Shown one piece after another: positions 11,635 to 23,796 of a stretch of 64,000 nt of DNA (the first letter of the stretch is position 1; each line of letters starts with the position of its first letter). Below the pieces are notes generated by a model that saw only the letters and a program-made list of their open reading frames with translations, was not told the origin of the DNA and did no database searches. The stretch comes from Erythrophleum ivorense (lineage: Eukaryota; Streptophyta; Magnoliopsida; Fabales; Fabaceae): the NCBI GenBank assembly GCA_026724425.1, contig JAIUCV010000278.1, positions 124,001 to 188,000 of the forward strand, read 5' to 3'. The translations under genes were made by a program, and so were the position numbers.

Positions 11635-12560
11635 CGAAATTCATGGGAATCACCAGCTTTGGCTCTCCCCCATACAACGTTAGAGCTGCTAACTCGGAAA
11701 CTTTCTCGAGTGAATGAAACAAATCCGAAAACAAGTCATGTCCATTATTGTCATATGTGAGATATCACTAGGATATTATAGTTTTAATTTTCGAACTCAT
11801 CTTTCAGTAGATAATAAATTCAATCTTCATCTTATTTTCCAATATCAAATCCGCAAATTTCCTAACCCAAACTCATTTAATCAGAGAAATTTTACAATTA
11901 ACAATTTTTCCAGAAGTTGGAGTTCATCTACACAAAATTTAATATAAAATCATTAAAAAAGTTTCACAATCATTAATAATATTTAAACACACAATTAACA
12001 TAACTTGAAATTGATTAGTTGAGCATTTTGAAGTTGGTTATAAAATTACGATTTTTTTTTTTTGCCCTGATATAAAATTACAATATTACACACACAAACA
12101 TACACATTGCAGGTTCTCAGATAGGCTTGCACTCAAATTCATCGTTTTGTCAACATCCTCAGAGTCAGAAGGTAAAATTTGAAGATACTCACAATACATG
12201 GGTATTTTGATCATTACTATTCCCAAATCCACAACGTGCCATCTGTGTATCCTTCAACCTTAATACCTTATACGCGACACGCCCAATTGTGATTACGAAT
12301 TAGTACTATCCAAATGAGCTAATGCCTGCAAGCCAGCCTGTTTAGCTTGTCAATTGTGCAGGCTTGGACATCTAACAATTGGCCCATTTATACATGAGCC
12401 TAAACGGTTCAGCTTGTTTCTCAAATGCGGACCGACCCATTTAAAATTAAAAAAGAAAAATTTACATATTGATACATGGAATCGTTAATAAAACCGATTA
12501 GATGGTGCGTACCAAAGACGAGTGGCTCTTCTGACATGTTAATGGTCATTGCAAAGGAGA
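11635..12560 (-). pseudogene. GDSL esterase/lipase remnant (ends of exons 4 and 5)
   Basis: Three short pieces on the minus strand match the GDSL copies further right. Bases 12505-12560 translate to FAMTINMSEEPLVFG, the end of exon 4. Bases 12205-12265 give GLKDTQMARCGFG, the start of the last exon. Bases 11640-11745 give LFHSLEKVSELAALTLYGG and PKLVIPMNF, the end of the last exon. The HP of the catalytic block has become HS, and about 450 bp of AT-rich DNA separates the two halves of the last exon. Exons 1-3 were not found, so this is a truncated dead copy, closest in wording to the pseudogene at 15691-21659. Confidence 0.75.
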
Positions 12561-12564
12561 GCAA

Positions 12565-13670
12565 CGCACAAAAGCTAGCTTAGAATTTAGCAAAACATAA
12601 AGGAAAGACAACTTGGTGATTCAAACTTAAAAAGGACTAGTACAGTCTGCCATAATATATATGCAGGTCTTCATTTGCACAGGCAGAAACATTCGCAACT
12701 GTGATTGGAAGCATCATAACAGGATGGGATCTTACTCAAACTTAATATTTAGTGCCCACCAATCATAACCCAAGCTGGGGGAGGATAGAAAACACTAGCA
12801 TACCTGAAACTAATGAAATCATTTATAGGACAATCCTACATGTCAAATAATGCAACATGATATCTGAGAGGCCAAGGTTCAACACGGGAGATCTTTCTGG
12901 CACTGGCAAAGTAAATACAAATCTTTTCCATGTTTAGAAAACTGGCTAATCGAGAACTAGTCCTTTATCCAATTCAATTAGCTTTAAAAATAAGCAATTA
13001 TGAGAACTAGTTAAGAATCGATGAGAACAAAAAAAAATTGATTGGTTTATTGGTTAAACCAATTTAAAAAACTATTTTGTAAAAGTAACATTCAAAACTC
13101 AAACTCGCAATTTTCCGTCAAATGTCAAGTCTTTCTACCATTTGAATCACAAGACTTTTTTAATAACATTGCACATTTTTAATATGTATAAATATTTCAT
13201 GGAAGTAATATAATAAATAATTATATATATCATATATATATAATATATAAAAACATTTAAATTAATATATATACTATGTATAACTATATTTTTAATTTGA
13301 TTTTTTTTTTCATTTAATAAATTATTTTGTCTAATTTATGATTTTTAAACTTTTTACTTTTTAATAATAAGTGGAACCTTAATATAATTTAGGAACTTAA
13401 AAATTCAAAATTAAATTATTTAAATTTAATTATGAGTAATTTTTTATTTTTCAAATAAAAAATAATTTTTTAAATATTTTAAAAAATATAAAATTAATAA
13501 TTAAGTATTTAAAATTTATTAATATTTATTTGTTATATTAAATATTAAATATTTAATATTTAATATATATATTTAATTATTACCCGTTCAAATTTAATTA
13601 CAGTTAGATTATTGAATTATAAATTAATATTTTTATTAATTTAATTTTAAAAATATTTATTCTTCTTACA
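12565..13670. other. AT-rich intergenic stretch between pseudogenes
   Basis: Nothing protein-like is seen. The section 13180-13660 is extremely AT-rich with many ATTTAATATT-type direct and inverted words, probably decayed transposon DNA that cannot be classified by eye. Confidence 0.45.
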
Positions 13671-13674
13671 TCCT

Positions 13675-15061
13675 GAGCAATCAAGAGCTGAGAGAGAAGA
13701 GTTGGAGTCCCAACTAACGAACATAACTCTATTGCCCAAGCTTTTCACTTCATCCCATATGCCTTTTTCCTCGTCCAGTTTATAAACTTGAAATTTAGAG
13801 TGACCATAAACGGACTTGGATCCCCTGTTCAGGTACTTCTCTAAATCTAGATCGTTTAGATTAATATTTTTAATTTTTAATTTTTTAAATTTAAATTATT
13901 ATTATTTTTAAAATTGATAGTTAAAAGAACATTTTTATTTTATATTTTTTGAAATAAGTAAAACATAAAAAATATAAAAAATTAAAACCATCAAATCTGA
14001 ATCATTCAACTTTAATCTGAATGGTTGAAATCAAGATGAGTGGGGGATAAGTGGAAAAAAGATGAGCAGAAAATCTAGTTCCGACCATAAACTAGGAGGG
14101 ATAAATCCCCAAAAAAATTCACCAAGCACATAAATTTTCTGTGTTATTAGAATAACAAGGCATTACAGGGCTAATTTGTGTAGAATAATTCTTACATGCA
14201 TAGAAAACATCACATCATTTATACATTTAATAGTTAAAATTTATTCCACACATAAGTCTCATCTGTATTATATATGAATTCTACCACTACAAATTAAATT
14301 CTAACTATTGACTGTACCAACGTACCCAAAAAAAATTCAACTTTAATCTTGAATAAAGAGTCTACCGAACTAGTCAAACCTGTCTGATTCACAGCATAAA
14401 ACTTTGACTTCCCTTGCGGTAAACAACATCATCATAATTTCTCTGAATTATATGTGTCCATTTCTCATCATCCAATCTCCAAATACTCAATTGGTTCAAA
14501 TTGTCAAAAGCCGTACCGTAAAACCAAAACCAGCCCCCTCAGGCTCACAACACACAGCAACTTTCGTCATTCTGAAACGGTAAAATTGTTCCCCTTTACT
14601 TACAAGTCGAAGCCCATAAACTTTAGTTATCTCAGAAACCCTAAAGTCAAGGAGGTTCAAACCTTGAGAAAGGCGTGAAGAGAAATTGTCAAAGTTAGTC
14701 TGAGAGATTGGGTGTTTGAGGCGAACCTTCATGCCTAGCTCTTCCTCATAAATCTCTTCAATGTTGATGAGCCAACACTTGTTAGGCTTGAAAATGGCCT
14801 GAACGCAGTAGACAGAGGACTCAACAGCTTGTAAAAATTATCGATCATGTAATTCGTATAATTATCAGTGTTGGGGACAATTGGGAAGGGAAGCTTAAGG
14901 GCGGACCGCAGGTTAGGGGAGGAAGAAGGAAGCGCCATAAGTGGCAGACAGCACGTAAATGACGAGTGTCGATGCGAGAGTCCAGGCGGTGAGGGATGTT
15001 AATTAAAGGGCAAATCGTCTGGAAGACAAGTCCATGGAGGGGTAAGAGCACCAGGAGCCAT
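13675..15061 (-). pseudogene. Broken F-box/DUF295 gene
   Basis: On the minus strand an ATG at 15061 begins a frame with WTCLPDDL. A frameshift follows, and the F-box continues in another frame as INIPHRLDSRIDTRHLRAVC followed by HLWR. Further frames give the DUF295 parts: LLDFRVSEITKVYGLRLV (about 14600-14680), LSIWRLDDEKWTHI followed by YDDVYRKGS (about 14390-14490, then stops), and after about 500 bp of AT-rich DNA FQVYKLDEEKGIWDEVKSLG with SLSALD (about 13685-13810). The order is that of an intact gene such as 7761-8885, but there are at least two frameshifts, several stops and an insertion or replacement around 13840-14340. It is a dead paralogue of the upstream F-box gene. Confidence 0.85.
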
Positions 15062-15064
15062 TGA

Positions 15065-15690
15065 AGGTCCTAGCTATCCAGAGAAAGAAAATAGGTAGGT
15101 GAGAGAGGAAGGGTAACTGAGTGGTTTCTATGAGGTTACGAGACATACGTGCTGATGCTGTTGTGATATTCAAAACTCAAAAGAAAAAATATTTATAAAT
15201 TGCAATATTCTTTGTTAATACTTTCCCGTAAACGCATCGAGTGCTTAGTAGTTACTAATTAATGCTACTTTTGTATTTAACTCAACCTAAATTCAAATTT
15301 CAAATGATATAACTAATCCGTCCCTTATCTCTGGTAGGTAAAAAAGATTTTCTTTCATTTTGAAAGATTTTTTTTTATTCAAATAAATCACTTATCATTT
15401 AACTATTGATTTTTTTTTGGGCATTTCTTTTATCCCTTTCCCCTCTCAACTCTTGAAAGATACCTTTACTTTATAAACTATATGGCCATTATTTAGTCAA
15501 CAAATTAATAACAGCCAAATATACATTACTTCCAAAATAAATGACTGAAATTCATGAGTAATACTGCAGATACAAGTAGCAGGTAATGAAAGATACACGT
15601 GGTACAATTCGATGCAATTGCAGCTCATTGAAATTTGAAAGCACTAACGCTCACAAACTAATGTCTTAAGTAGTACGCTTATTATATTAT
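15065..15690. other. Spacer between the F-box pseudogene and GDSL pseudogene 1
   Basis: AT-rich, with a poly(T) patch near 15369 and 15410. No gene is seen. The part next to 15061 would have been the promoter of the F-box pseudogene. Confidence 0.4.
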
Positions 15691-15987
15691 TCAATCGTCT
15701 AACTCATTCAGATGTAATTGGCTGAAATTCATAGGGGCCACCATCTTCGGTCCTCCCCCATACAACGTTAAGGCTGCTATCTCTGAAACTTTCTCATTTG
15801 GATGAAACCAATCCCAGAACAAGTGATCCCTTCGATTCCCACAAAGATGAGTTTTGTTGGCTTTAAAACATGGAAACTCTCCATTAAAGTGCCCAGATCC
15901 ACAACACGCCGTCTTTGTGTCCTTCAACCCTACACGACGCACGACCAAGTGTAATTTAGAATTTTTATTAATATATATATATATATA

Positions 15988-18900
15988 TGTCATGTCAAAA
16001 AATGCGACCGTGTGTCGTTAAATCGAAACCAAAATTAAAATAAGTAGACTAGGTTCAAGAGTCGCCACCAAATTTTTATTTTTTGAAAAGGTAAAATTTT
16101 GGAAAAAAATCTTTTTATAAAAAAATAGAAATAGTCTGTGAACCAAAAAATGAGTTCGGGAGTTAATTGTGAGTGAAGAAGGTGTTAGGCACCCGACAAC
16201 ACCTGTTGCTAAGAACAGTTACCCTAAGTTAATTGTGCAAAATCAATACGGCCTTTAATTTATTTTGATTCTCCTTAACAAATTATATGCAAAATATGAA
16301 ATGAAAATAAAAGAAATGAAATTAAAAATAAAAGGAAGAAAGAAATTAAAGAAACAAAATTAAAAAATCAAAATAAGAAAAGAAATTAAGAAAATGCAAA
16401 TTGAAAATAAAATTTTATTTACAAGAACGGACTTAACCAACGATGAAAACCTAGAATCTACGTACCCTTCGGGAGAGATTAAAGTCCACGTAGTTCGACT
16501 AAAAACTGTATTTGTTGAGTGGTGTTTTTTTTTAATGTTTTGTTTTTATCTTTTTTTTTTCATTTGTTTTTATCTCTTTTCTTTGTTTCCTTTTTTTTTT
16601 GTCTTTGTTTTTATCTCTTGATTTTTTTTGTTTTATACTTTTTTGTTTTCATTTTTATTTTTTTGTTTTTTCATTCTTTTAAAATTTTTTATGACATTAG
16701 AAAGTTTTTCTGTAATTTCATTTAAATCTATCTTGATTTGATTTTTTTAATTATTTTTTATTTTTTTTTGTTCTTTTTGTAACAAAGCAAAAAAAAAGGA
16801 TTTTTTTTTGTTTTTGCAAAAAAAAACTTCTCATTTGATTGGATTTTAATTTCTAATTTTCTTGCATCCCAATTTTTAGTTTTCTTGATTTTTGTTTGTT
16901 TTGATTTTATTACTATTTTTTATTTCAAAACCAAATTTTGCCTAAGTAAAAGGATTTTTTTTTTAATATCTCTCTTTTATTTTCTTTTAAATATTTTGAA
17001 CTAATCTTAATTGTTGATTCGATTTTGGATATATTCTTAGAAATTTAGAGGCTATTCCCTTTTTTATTTGAGTTAAGTCTTTCCAATTTTTGGGCTTTTT
17101 GATTTTTTATTTAGTAAGAATAAGAAAGTCACTTTTACCTTCAACAAGTAAAGAATATTTAGATGCAAGTCATTGAAATCACCTACTTATTAAGGCGCGA
17201 ACTTGGGATCCAAACAATGACAAAGAAGCTTATTACCACATGTGACTTTGTATTTATTTCCTTATATTCGAGGGGATAAAGAAAAAAATCCCACACGATT
17301 ATCGACAATAAGGGTGAAATATATAAAATCAAGGTCAGAATATTCCAATGGTGCAATCCTAAGCATTTTTGTTTCTGATTTAGTGTTGCATCAACTATGT
17401 TCGAATTATGGGGAGTCCACAAATGCCTTGAAATTTATTGGAAGTTAGTAAATGAATCAAGGTGTAATCAAGAAAACGCGTTAAGCCAATAGGTTTGAGG
17501 TGATTGAAAATGCAATTTGAAAACGCAAATTTTTACTTAATATTTCGCAACAAACTCGTATCCCGAATCAAGACCACTAGCGCGCACACCCCCCTAACAA
17601 GTTCTCTAGTTCTGTGAATCATTCCCTAGAATATGTTCATGCCAAATATTTGTTCTGCAACATGCATATTTATCACAAATCGTAGAAAAAATGGAAATCC
17701 CAAACAGATTCAACAATCATTGATGATAATCAGATACAAAGTTTAAGCCAGATTTCTCTCAAGCATTTTGTCGAGCACCTATTGTGCACACCTCAAACAT
17801 ATAAGACATATAGTACTTCAGATCCCAGCCTTCCATTCCAATTACAAATTACCAGCAACCACAAGCGAAATTCATTGGAAAACAGAGAAAGCCAACAACG
17901 CTAGTAGCTTACCTGTGACGATAATAGCAAGGAGATGGGTTCTTCCTTCAATCGCAGCTCTTCTCCTTCGAGGTGCTCCCTGAATGCAGTCTCGATTCTC
18001 GCTGTCTCCCTTGATTCAAAAATTCCTTTGCCCCTTGCTCCTCCGAATCCCTTTCACCTTCTCCTCCCCCTTGATTTTTTTGGCCTCTCTGATCCTCTCC
18101 TCTTAATCCGAATCATAAAAAAATCTCCTCTCGCCTTTTCTCACACTCTGTCCCCAATCCGAAAAAAAAAATCCTTCTCTGCCTCTCCTCGACTCGAATC
18201 CGGTCTCTTCCTTAGTCTCTGAATCCCCTTCTATTTTTTTCAAATCCGAAAATCTCCTTCTTGTCTCTCGCTCTCTCTGTTCTCCTACTCTCTCTCTCTC
18301 TCTCTCTATTATTCCTCCTCCTCCTCTCAATCCTTCGAATTTCCACCCTTTTTATTCAAACCCAAAACTCTCCTTCTCCGATTCCTACTTCGAAAAACCC
18401 CCCTCCTATCACTGGTTTTGAATCAGAACCTCTTTTCCGTTTCCTCTTCCATCTCGATCTACGCTTCCCTCTTTTCCTCCTTTTATTTTCACGCCAATCA
18501 TCCTCTGCCTCCAGTGGCAAAAGGGATGGGAGAGGGAGGTCAAACCTTGAGCCCCCCTGCTGCAGGTCTGCTTCACTAGACCTCTGAGACACTGAACGTT
18601 CCATATCTGTGTTTCAAGACTCTGCCCCTCTGTGTGTCTCGTGCTGTGTCATTTGGGGATTCTAGTTTGGGAAGTCCGAAAAAGGAGAGCCGGGTAGGGT
18701 TATGAATTTGGCCCGATGGTCCAGTCCAAAAGAGACTTTTGGCTTCAGCGGGATTGGGCTGAGGGTTTAGCCAGATGGGGCTAGGAGTTTTGGGCTTCAG
18801 ATTGGCCCTTTCTTACCTTTTTTTTGTTTAAATTTTCTTTATCTAAATTCCCCCCTTTTCTAGACTTTTTTTTGTATGTTTTGCCCCTTTTTGTTTTTCT

Positions 18901-19172
18901 TGTTTTTAATTTTTCATTCATCAATTTCAAGTTTTTTTTTTCATTTTCTTCCTCTTTTCTTCCTTTTTTTAATTTTATTTCATATGGTTAGGACTTTCCT
19001 TCTTCTTTTCTTTTCTTTTTTTTTTTATTTTATATTTCTGATTTCATTCTCAATTTTTGTCTTTACTTTTTTTGATTACTTAAGCTTCTAAAAAATTATA
19101 TTATATTATTATTATTCTTTTAAAGTGATTTTATTATTATTTTAAATATCAGGACAAAATACGGTGTTCACA
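15988..19172. mobile_element. 3.2-kb LTR-type insertion, probably a solo LTR
   Basis: The insert begins TGTCATGTCAAAAAATGCGA and ends ACAAAATACGGTGTTCACA, giving TG...CA ends. It is flanked on both sides by ATATA (15983-15987 and 19173-19177), although the left copy sits in an (AT)n run. Near the left end are GAGTCGCCACC and GGTGTTAGGCACCC, words I know from very long LTRs of plant Ty3-type (Tat/Ogre-like) elements. The middle is T-rich (16510-17000) and pyrimidine-rich (17980-18590), with no gag or pol domain. Only one LTR-like unit is present, so a solo LTR is the simplest reading. The open frames in the T-rich part are low-complexity artefacts. It interrupts intron 4 of GDSL pseudogene 1. 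Confidence 0.65.
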
Positions 19173-19518
19173 ATATATCATCAATCTTCTGAGCTACTGC
19201 TTATATACCAAAGACAAGTGGGTCTTCTAACGTGTTAATGGTCATAGCAAAGGAATTTCCAAGTGAGAACTTGATGCCTTTCAACTCAAAGCTCATTCTT
19301 CGCAAGAGAGACTCAATTTCGGAGAAGAATGCATGAGCAAGATTATTTCGCGCACCCCTTTCTCCCTCCCTTGGCTAAGTTCTGAGCTCTCGTTGCTGGA
19401 CAGCACCCTATGGGCGAAACACTTGCAATCCCAAATTTGTGAGCTCCCAACTCATCTAGTTTCTACACCTCTCACAGTAATTAATTTTCATTACTCTATA
19501 ATTAATTTCACTTATAAT

Positions 19519-20335
19519 TAGGGGTGTTCATTGACCCAATTGACTTTAAGGGTCCGCCCTAATCCAGTATAATCGGGTTGGACTAAAAATATAAATGGGT
19601 ATAACTTTAAATAAAACTATTTCGGGTCAGGCCAGGCCACGGACGAAAGTATATTCTGCCCAACTCGCTCTAATAATTATTTTTTTTTAGTTATTAATAT
19701 CTTGTCATCTTATTTTTTTTTAATTTTTATTTCATTTAATTATCTCAACATACTGCAATTTTTATTACCTATGCAAATATTATTTACTTCTTAATTATTT
19801 TTATCATTGATGTGAATACTTACTGATATTTTTTTTGTTGAATAATGAAAAAATATATATTTACCTAAGACTAATTATGTTAGTATATCTTATATTTTAC
19901 TTGATAATACTAAAATATTTTTTTATTACTGATACAAATATAAGAGTTGTAAAAGTCCATTGTTTTGAAATATATGCCTATAAGTTTGTAAAAAAATATT
20001 TTTATATTACAAGTACCAATTCATAAAAAAAAATTAGTTTGGGCGGCCCTAACTCGCCATATCCCAACATAAATCAGACTTATTAGGGTCGAGTAAGGCC
20101 ACGAGTATAAAAATAAATCCGATGTCTTAATCGGGTCAGGCATAAGACATATTAGATGTTCGATCTGGCCTACCCATGTACAGCCCTATTTATTAGGGCC
20201 GCCCTAACCCGTCCTAAAATCAGACTTCTCTGAATAGGGCCGGGTCATGGGCAAAAAAATATGCCCAAAACCCTAATCAAGTCGGATTTCGGGCCAAATA
20301 TCGCCCTGACCTGACCCTACCCATATATACCCCTA
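19519..20335. mobile_element. Non-autonomous hAT element with 8-bp target duplication
   Basis: The left end reads TAGGGGTGTTCATTGACCC and the right end, reverse-complemented, TAGGGGTATATATGGGTAGG. Perfect 8-bp direct repeats CTTATAAT flank it at 19511-19518 and 20336-20343, which is the hAT signature. Inside are repeated GGGTCGGGCC/GGCCGCCCTAA-type words in both orientations near the ends and an AT-rich core. No transposase is present, so it is a MITE-like non-autonomous copy. It lies in intron 3 of GDSL pseudogene 1. Confidence 0.88.
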
Positions 20336-20990
20336 CTTATAATATGGTCAAAATGTTATTAGATTCTTTGATCTATATTTGCCAGTATATGAACGTAATA
20401 GTTGATTAGGAGAAAGGCTATGAATTCGCCGTTGCCCAAATTAATATAGAGGTCGCCACTTGTATTATCGGAGAGGTCGATCATTGCTTCCTACGCTAAT
20501 CACAAACAAAGCCTTCGAAATATAACGAGCAGCTTCCGCGGGATCCAATATCTCAGGGATATTTCCACGCATCGATTCAACTTGTTCCACCTGCTTTTGT
20601 AGATATGTCACCTCTCCCTACATTTTTACGTACCAAACATTTCAACTCGGATGTTAGTGTATAATTTAAAAAAAATTACAAAGTAAGATTTTATTTCATT
20701 TATGTAGCAATATTCTCAATTATGTCACAAGGAAATGTAAAATTTGTTCTCTGAAAAATACATGTCATATTATTATTTGGTTTTTAAATCTTATAAGTAC
20801 ATGATTCAGTTTTAAAAAGTTTTTTGACTTGTTATTTATTAGTTCCAATCAATACATGCTTTAAAAATGAATAAGTCTAAAGCTTTTTAGAGATTTAATT
20901 TCATGATTTAATTCAATAACCGAATAGTTTAAAAATATACTTTAAAAATTAAATAATGTATTTTTAAAATTTAGAAACTAAGTAATTGAC

Positions 20991-21022
<32 letters not shown>

Positions 21023-22068
21023 TTAAGAGTCCAAAAACTATATTTTCTCTTTATTCAACTTTTACTTTATCCATTTTTCCGTCCTGTCTGGGTTAGAATT
21101 CCAGATCCTGCTGATGCAGAATTCACACCCTGCTGGATGTTCTTCTTGAAGTTGAATTGACGTTGCTCCAAAGCCAAAAATGGCGGTGGATTCCTCTTGT
21201 GACCCAATAGCCTTGCTAATAATTAATGATCGCAGAAACACAACAAAATTAATAATGCAAACTTAAATACATTAAAATAATAAAAAATAATTTAATATAG
21301 TAATAATATATCAAATATTCTCATTCTACACCCGCGCACATATATATATATATAGAGAGAGAGAGAGCGAGAGAGAGACACACACACCAATTTGGTCAGC
21401 ACTCAGCAGTGTTGAAGCCATTGTTGAACCATCCAGTGGGAATGGAGTAAGGAAAATCAATCCCACTGTAGGAAAAGTTGGCCTTTGCTATAGTATTAGC
21501 TATAAAATTGTTGGTATCAACATCAACAGTAGAGTCTCCAAATATGAATATAGGAGCATCCTCAGCAGCACCATCAGCTAAGTGCATGGAAAGCATGAAA
21601 AAAAGAAAGAAAATAATAGAAAAAGAAGCGTAGCTATTTGGGACGGCAAAGGATGCCATTTCCAGAACCTTTATACCCTTGTATCTCAAACAAGAGTATA
21701 CAATATTTATAGCTATTCTATGGTGCTAAGACAGATGTTTATATATACCAAACATGCCAAAAAGGATACAATAAGGTGATGTTAAAGAGGCTTCGACATA
21801 TTCGATCATAGATGGATCACCTTGTAATAATCAGCATTATCAATTAATCAGAACAAAAACCTAATTAAACATATCTTCGTGCTACTTTCTTGTGTCTGTG
21901 CATGTGTACATGTTTGGTAGTTTAAGGAAAAAAGAAAAAATCATCCATGGTATTTGGAAATTATTTCCATGTGGTAATTAGGCCTTAAATATCTATTAAT
22001 TGACGATGAGGAAAATGTTAAATACTAAAATTTGGGAGAAGCTAGGGATATATATATATATATATATA

Positions 22069-22362
22069 CTGTCCTTCAGTCTCAAATATAAGTCACTAAT
22101 ATGTACTTCATAGATATTAAGAAAATTGGTTAAAGGTAGTTTAATTAATTGAATTTGTATCAAAGCAAGATTTTTTTTTATATTTGTCCCTAATTAAAGA
22201 ACCTACCTTTATTCTTAGTAAATTGTATTAGTTTTAATGACTCTTTATTTAATTATGAGTACTTAAAAAAAATTATTTAATAATCAAGAAAATTTTAAAA
22301 AATAATTTATATTTTAAACCAAAATAATTCTCTAATAAATAACTTATATTTGAGATCGGAAG
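22069..22362. mobile_element. Stowaway-type MITE (Tc1/mariner)
   Basis: The left end CTGTCCTTCAGTCTCAAATA and the complement of the right end, CTTCCGATCTCAAATATAAG, form imperfect inverted repeats. TA lies on both sides. The length of about 294 bp, the TA target and the consensus wording fit the Stowaway family. Confidence 0.78.
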
Positions 22363-22364
22363 TA

Positions 22365-23795
22365 TATTACTACGAGATTGAGAGCTGTGAGGTGTCTATG
22401 AGGATATAGTGGCTTTTTTGGTATTTGACGAGGAGACGACGCTGTTTTCCAGGCAAGCGCTTTGTCTTCTGCAGAGCATTCGCATCACTGTATATATGTG
22501 CAAGCTAATTAAGGTGTTTTTTTTTTTTCTTTTTTTTTGGAAGGAAAAATGAACTACTTTATTTTTCGTCAATGTCAATACTCAATAGCCTGCCTATCAT
22601 TGTTTTAGCATCGAAGAATAATGCCTGAATTGAACCATCTTATGATTACCTTTTGGGTAAATGACCAGAAACCTCCATCTATATTAATTTACGTCTATAT
22701 ATAAGAAACGTGTTTAGTTTCCTTTTATAAATTTAGGAAATTAATATTTATATTATCTTTGTTCATAATTAATTTACCTCCCCTATCCATTAATTTTTAT
22801 AATTAGTCATTCAATTTATTTGTCCTACTTTGACATTTTTTCTATTCAAATTAGATGTTATAAAAAATTCAAAAGTGCACTTATTTACCTTAATTTTTAT
22901 CTTCGATTTTAATTTTCTCCCTTGTTAATTAATCAATCCATTTATCTATCACACCTGAAATTAATTGATTAGGTTGCAATTTCTTTTCACTTAATACATA
23001 TGTGATACTAATAGCCACTTGATAATGACCAATCCTGGCCCCAAAAAACGACAAAATTTAACTGCAAAAAATTTTGCAATGGAACAAACAAATAAGGGGT
23101 CCAAGAGTTACAGTGAATTGATTTTTCTTTTTTTTTTTGGAACATAAGCGGTAAAGGTTTTGATGTATAGAAATTCGATTCTTATTCGCTCTTTTTTTCC
23201 ACTTGTTACCTGTAACAAAATTTTAAAAAATAAAAGTTTGATTGATTGAGAGAAAAAAGTTATTAAAAGCAAAACTTAAAGCAAAAAAATGCAATTTATT
23301 CTATAAATTTCATCATCACTTCCATCCACCTTTTATAAATGTATTAGACTTAGATATAATTATTTATATTTTTATATGAAAACTTTTAATTAAAATATAA
23401 TAAGTGTATAATTTTTTAATTAAAATATAATAAGTATATAGTTTAATTAAAGAATTAAATATTTGTTTTAAAAATTATACACTTATCATATTATTATTAA
23501 AAAATTATATACTTGTCATATGTTAATTAGAGAATTTAATAGTAAAAATATAAATAAGTATATAAATTTTATTCCTTTGTAGATATCTCAAATTTAGTTT
23601 TATCTATGGTGAAAATATCCTTAAAATTGACCAAAAATTACTTTTTTATGATATAAAATACTCAAATATTGAAATATTTCATTAAAACGAATTAAGTGGT
23701 GTCTCATTACCAATGGGCAAAAAGAGTGCAACTAATGAAGAAAAATACATAGCGCCCATATAAACATTTTATTTATAATTGTGGTGAACAAGATA
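22365..23795. other. AT-rich intergenic stretch
   Basis: No gene is recognised. Short direct repeats of an AATTAAAATATAATAAGT-like word occur around 23380-23440 with inverted partners near 23480-23530, suggesting a small decayed foldback element. The region lies upstream of GDSL pseudogene 1. Confidence 0.4.
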
Positions 23796-23796
23796 T

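Larger units (their letters stand above)
15691..21659 (-). pseudogene. GDSL esterase/lipase pseudogene 1 (five exons, split by insertions)
   Basis: All five exons of the GDSL gene plan can be found in order. Exon 1 (21403-21659) has a signal-peptide-like start MASFAVPNSYASF, then IFIFGDSTVDVDTNNF. Exon 2 (about 21085-21230) has LLGHKRNPPPFLALEQRQF and GVNFASAGSGIL. Exon 3 (about 20360-20625) has SKALFVISVGSND. Exon 4 is about 19209-19462 (ELGAHKFGIASVSPIGCCP... IKFSLGNSFAMTINTLEDPL). Exon 5 (15691-15929) has TACCGSGHFNGEFPC and LFWDWFHPNEKVSEIAALTL. The catalytic Ser, Gly, Asn and Asp/His blocks are still readable. It is broken by a frameshift just after SVGSND in exon 3 and another in exon 4 (at GCGCG, about 19350). 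Intron 4 holds a 3.2-kb LTR-type insert and intron 3 a hAT MITE. Confidence 0.88.

Noticed and set aside
12300..12430. Segment with GCCTGCAAGCCAGCCTG and GCTTGTCAATTGTGCAGGC words
   Set aside because: It looked like a hAT-type subterminal region, but no matching ends or target duplication were found.
16394..16725. Two long open frames rich in Phe/Leu on the plus strand
   Set aside because: They come from a poly(T) stretch inside the LTR-type insert; the protein is low complexity and matches no family.
18103..18604. Arg/Glu-rich and Ser/Leu-rich frames on both strands
   Set aside because: They are translations of a pyrimidine-rich tract with CT repeats in the LTR-type insert, not genes.
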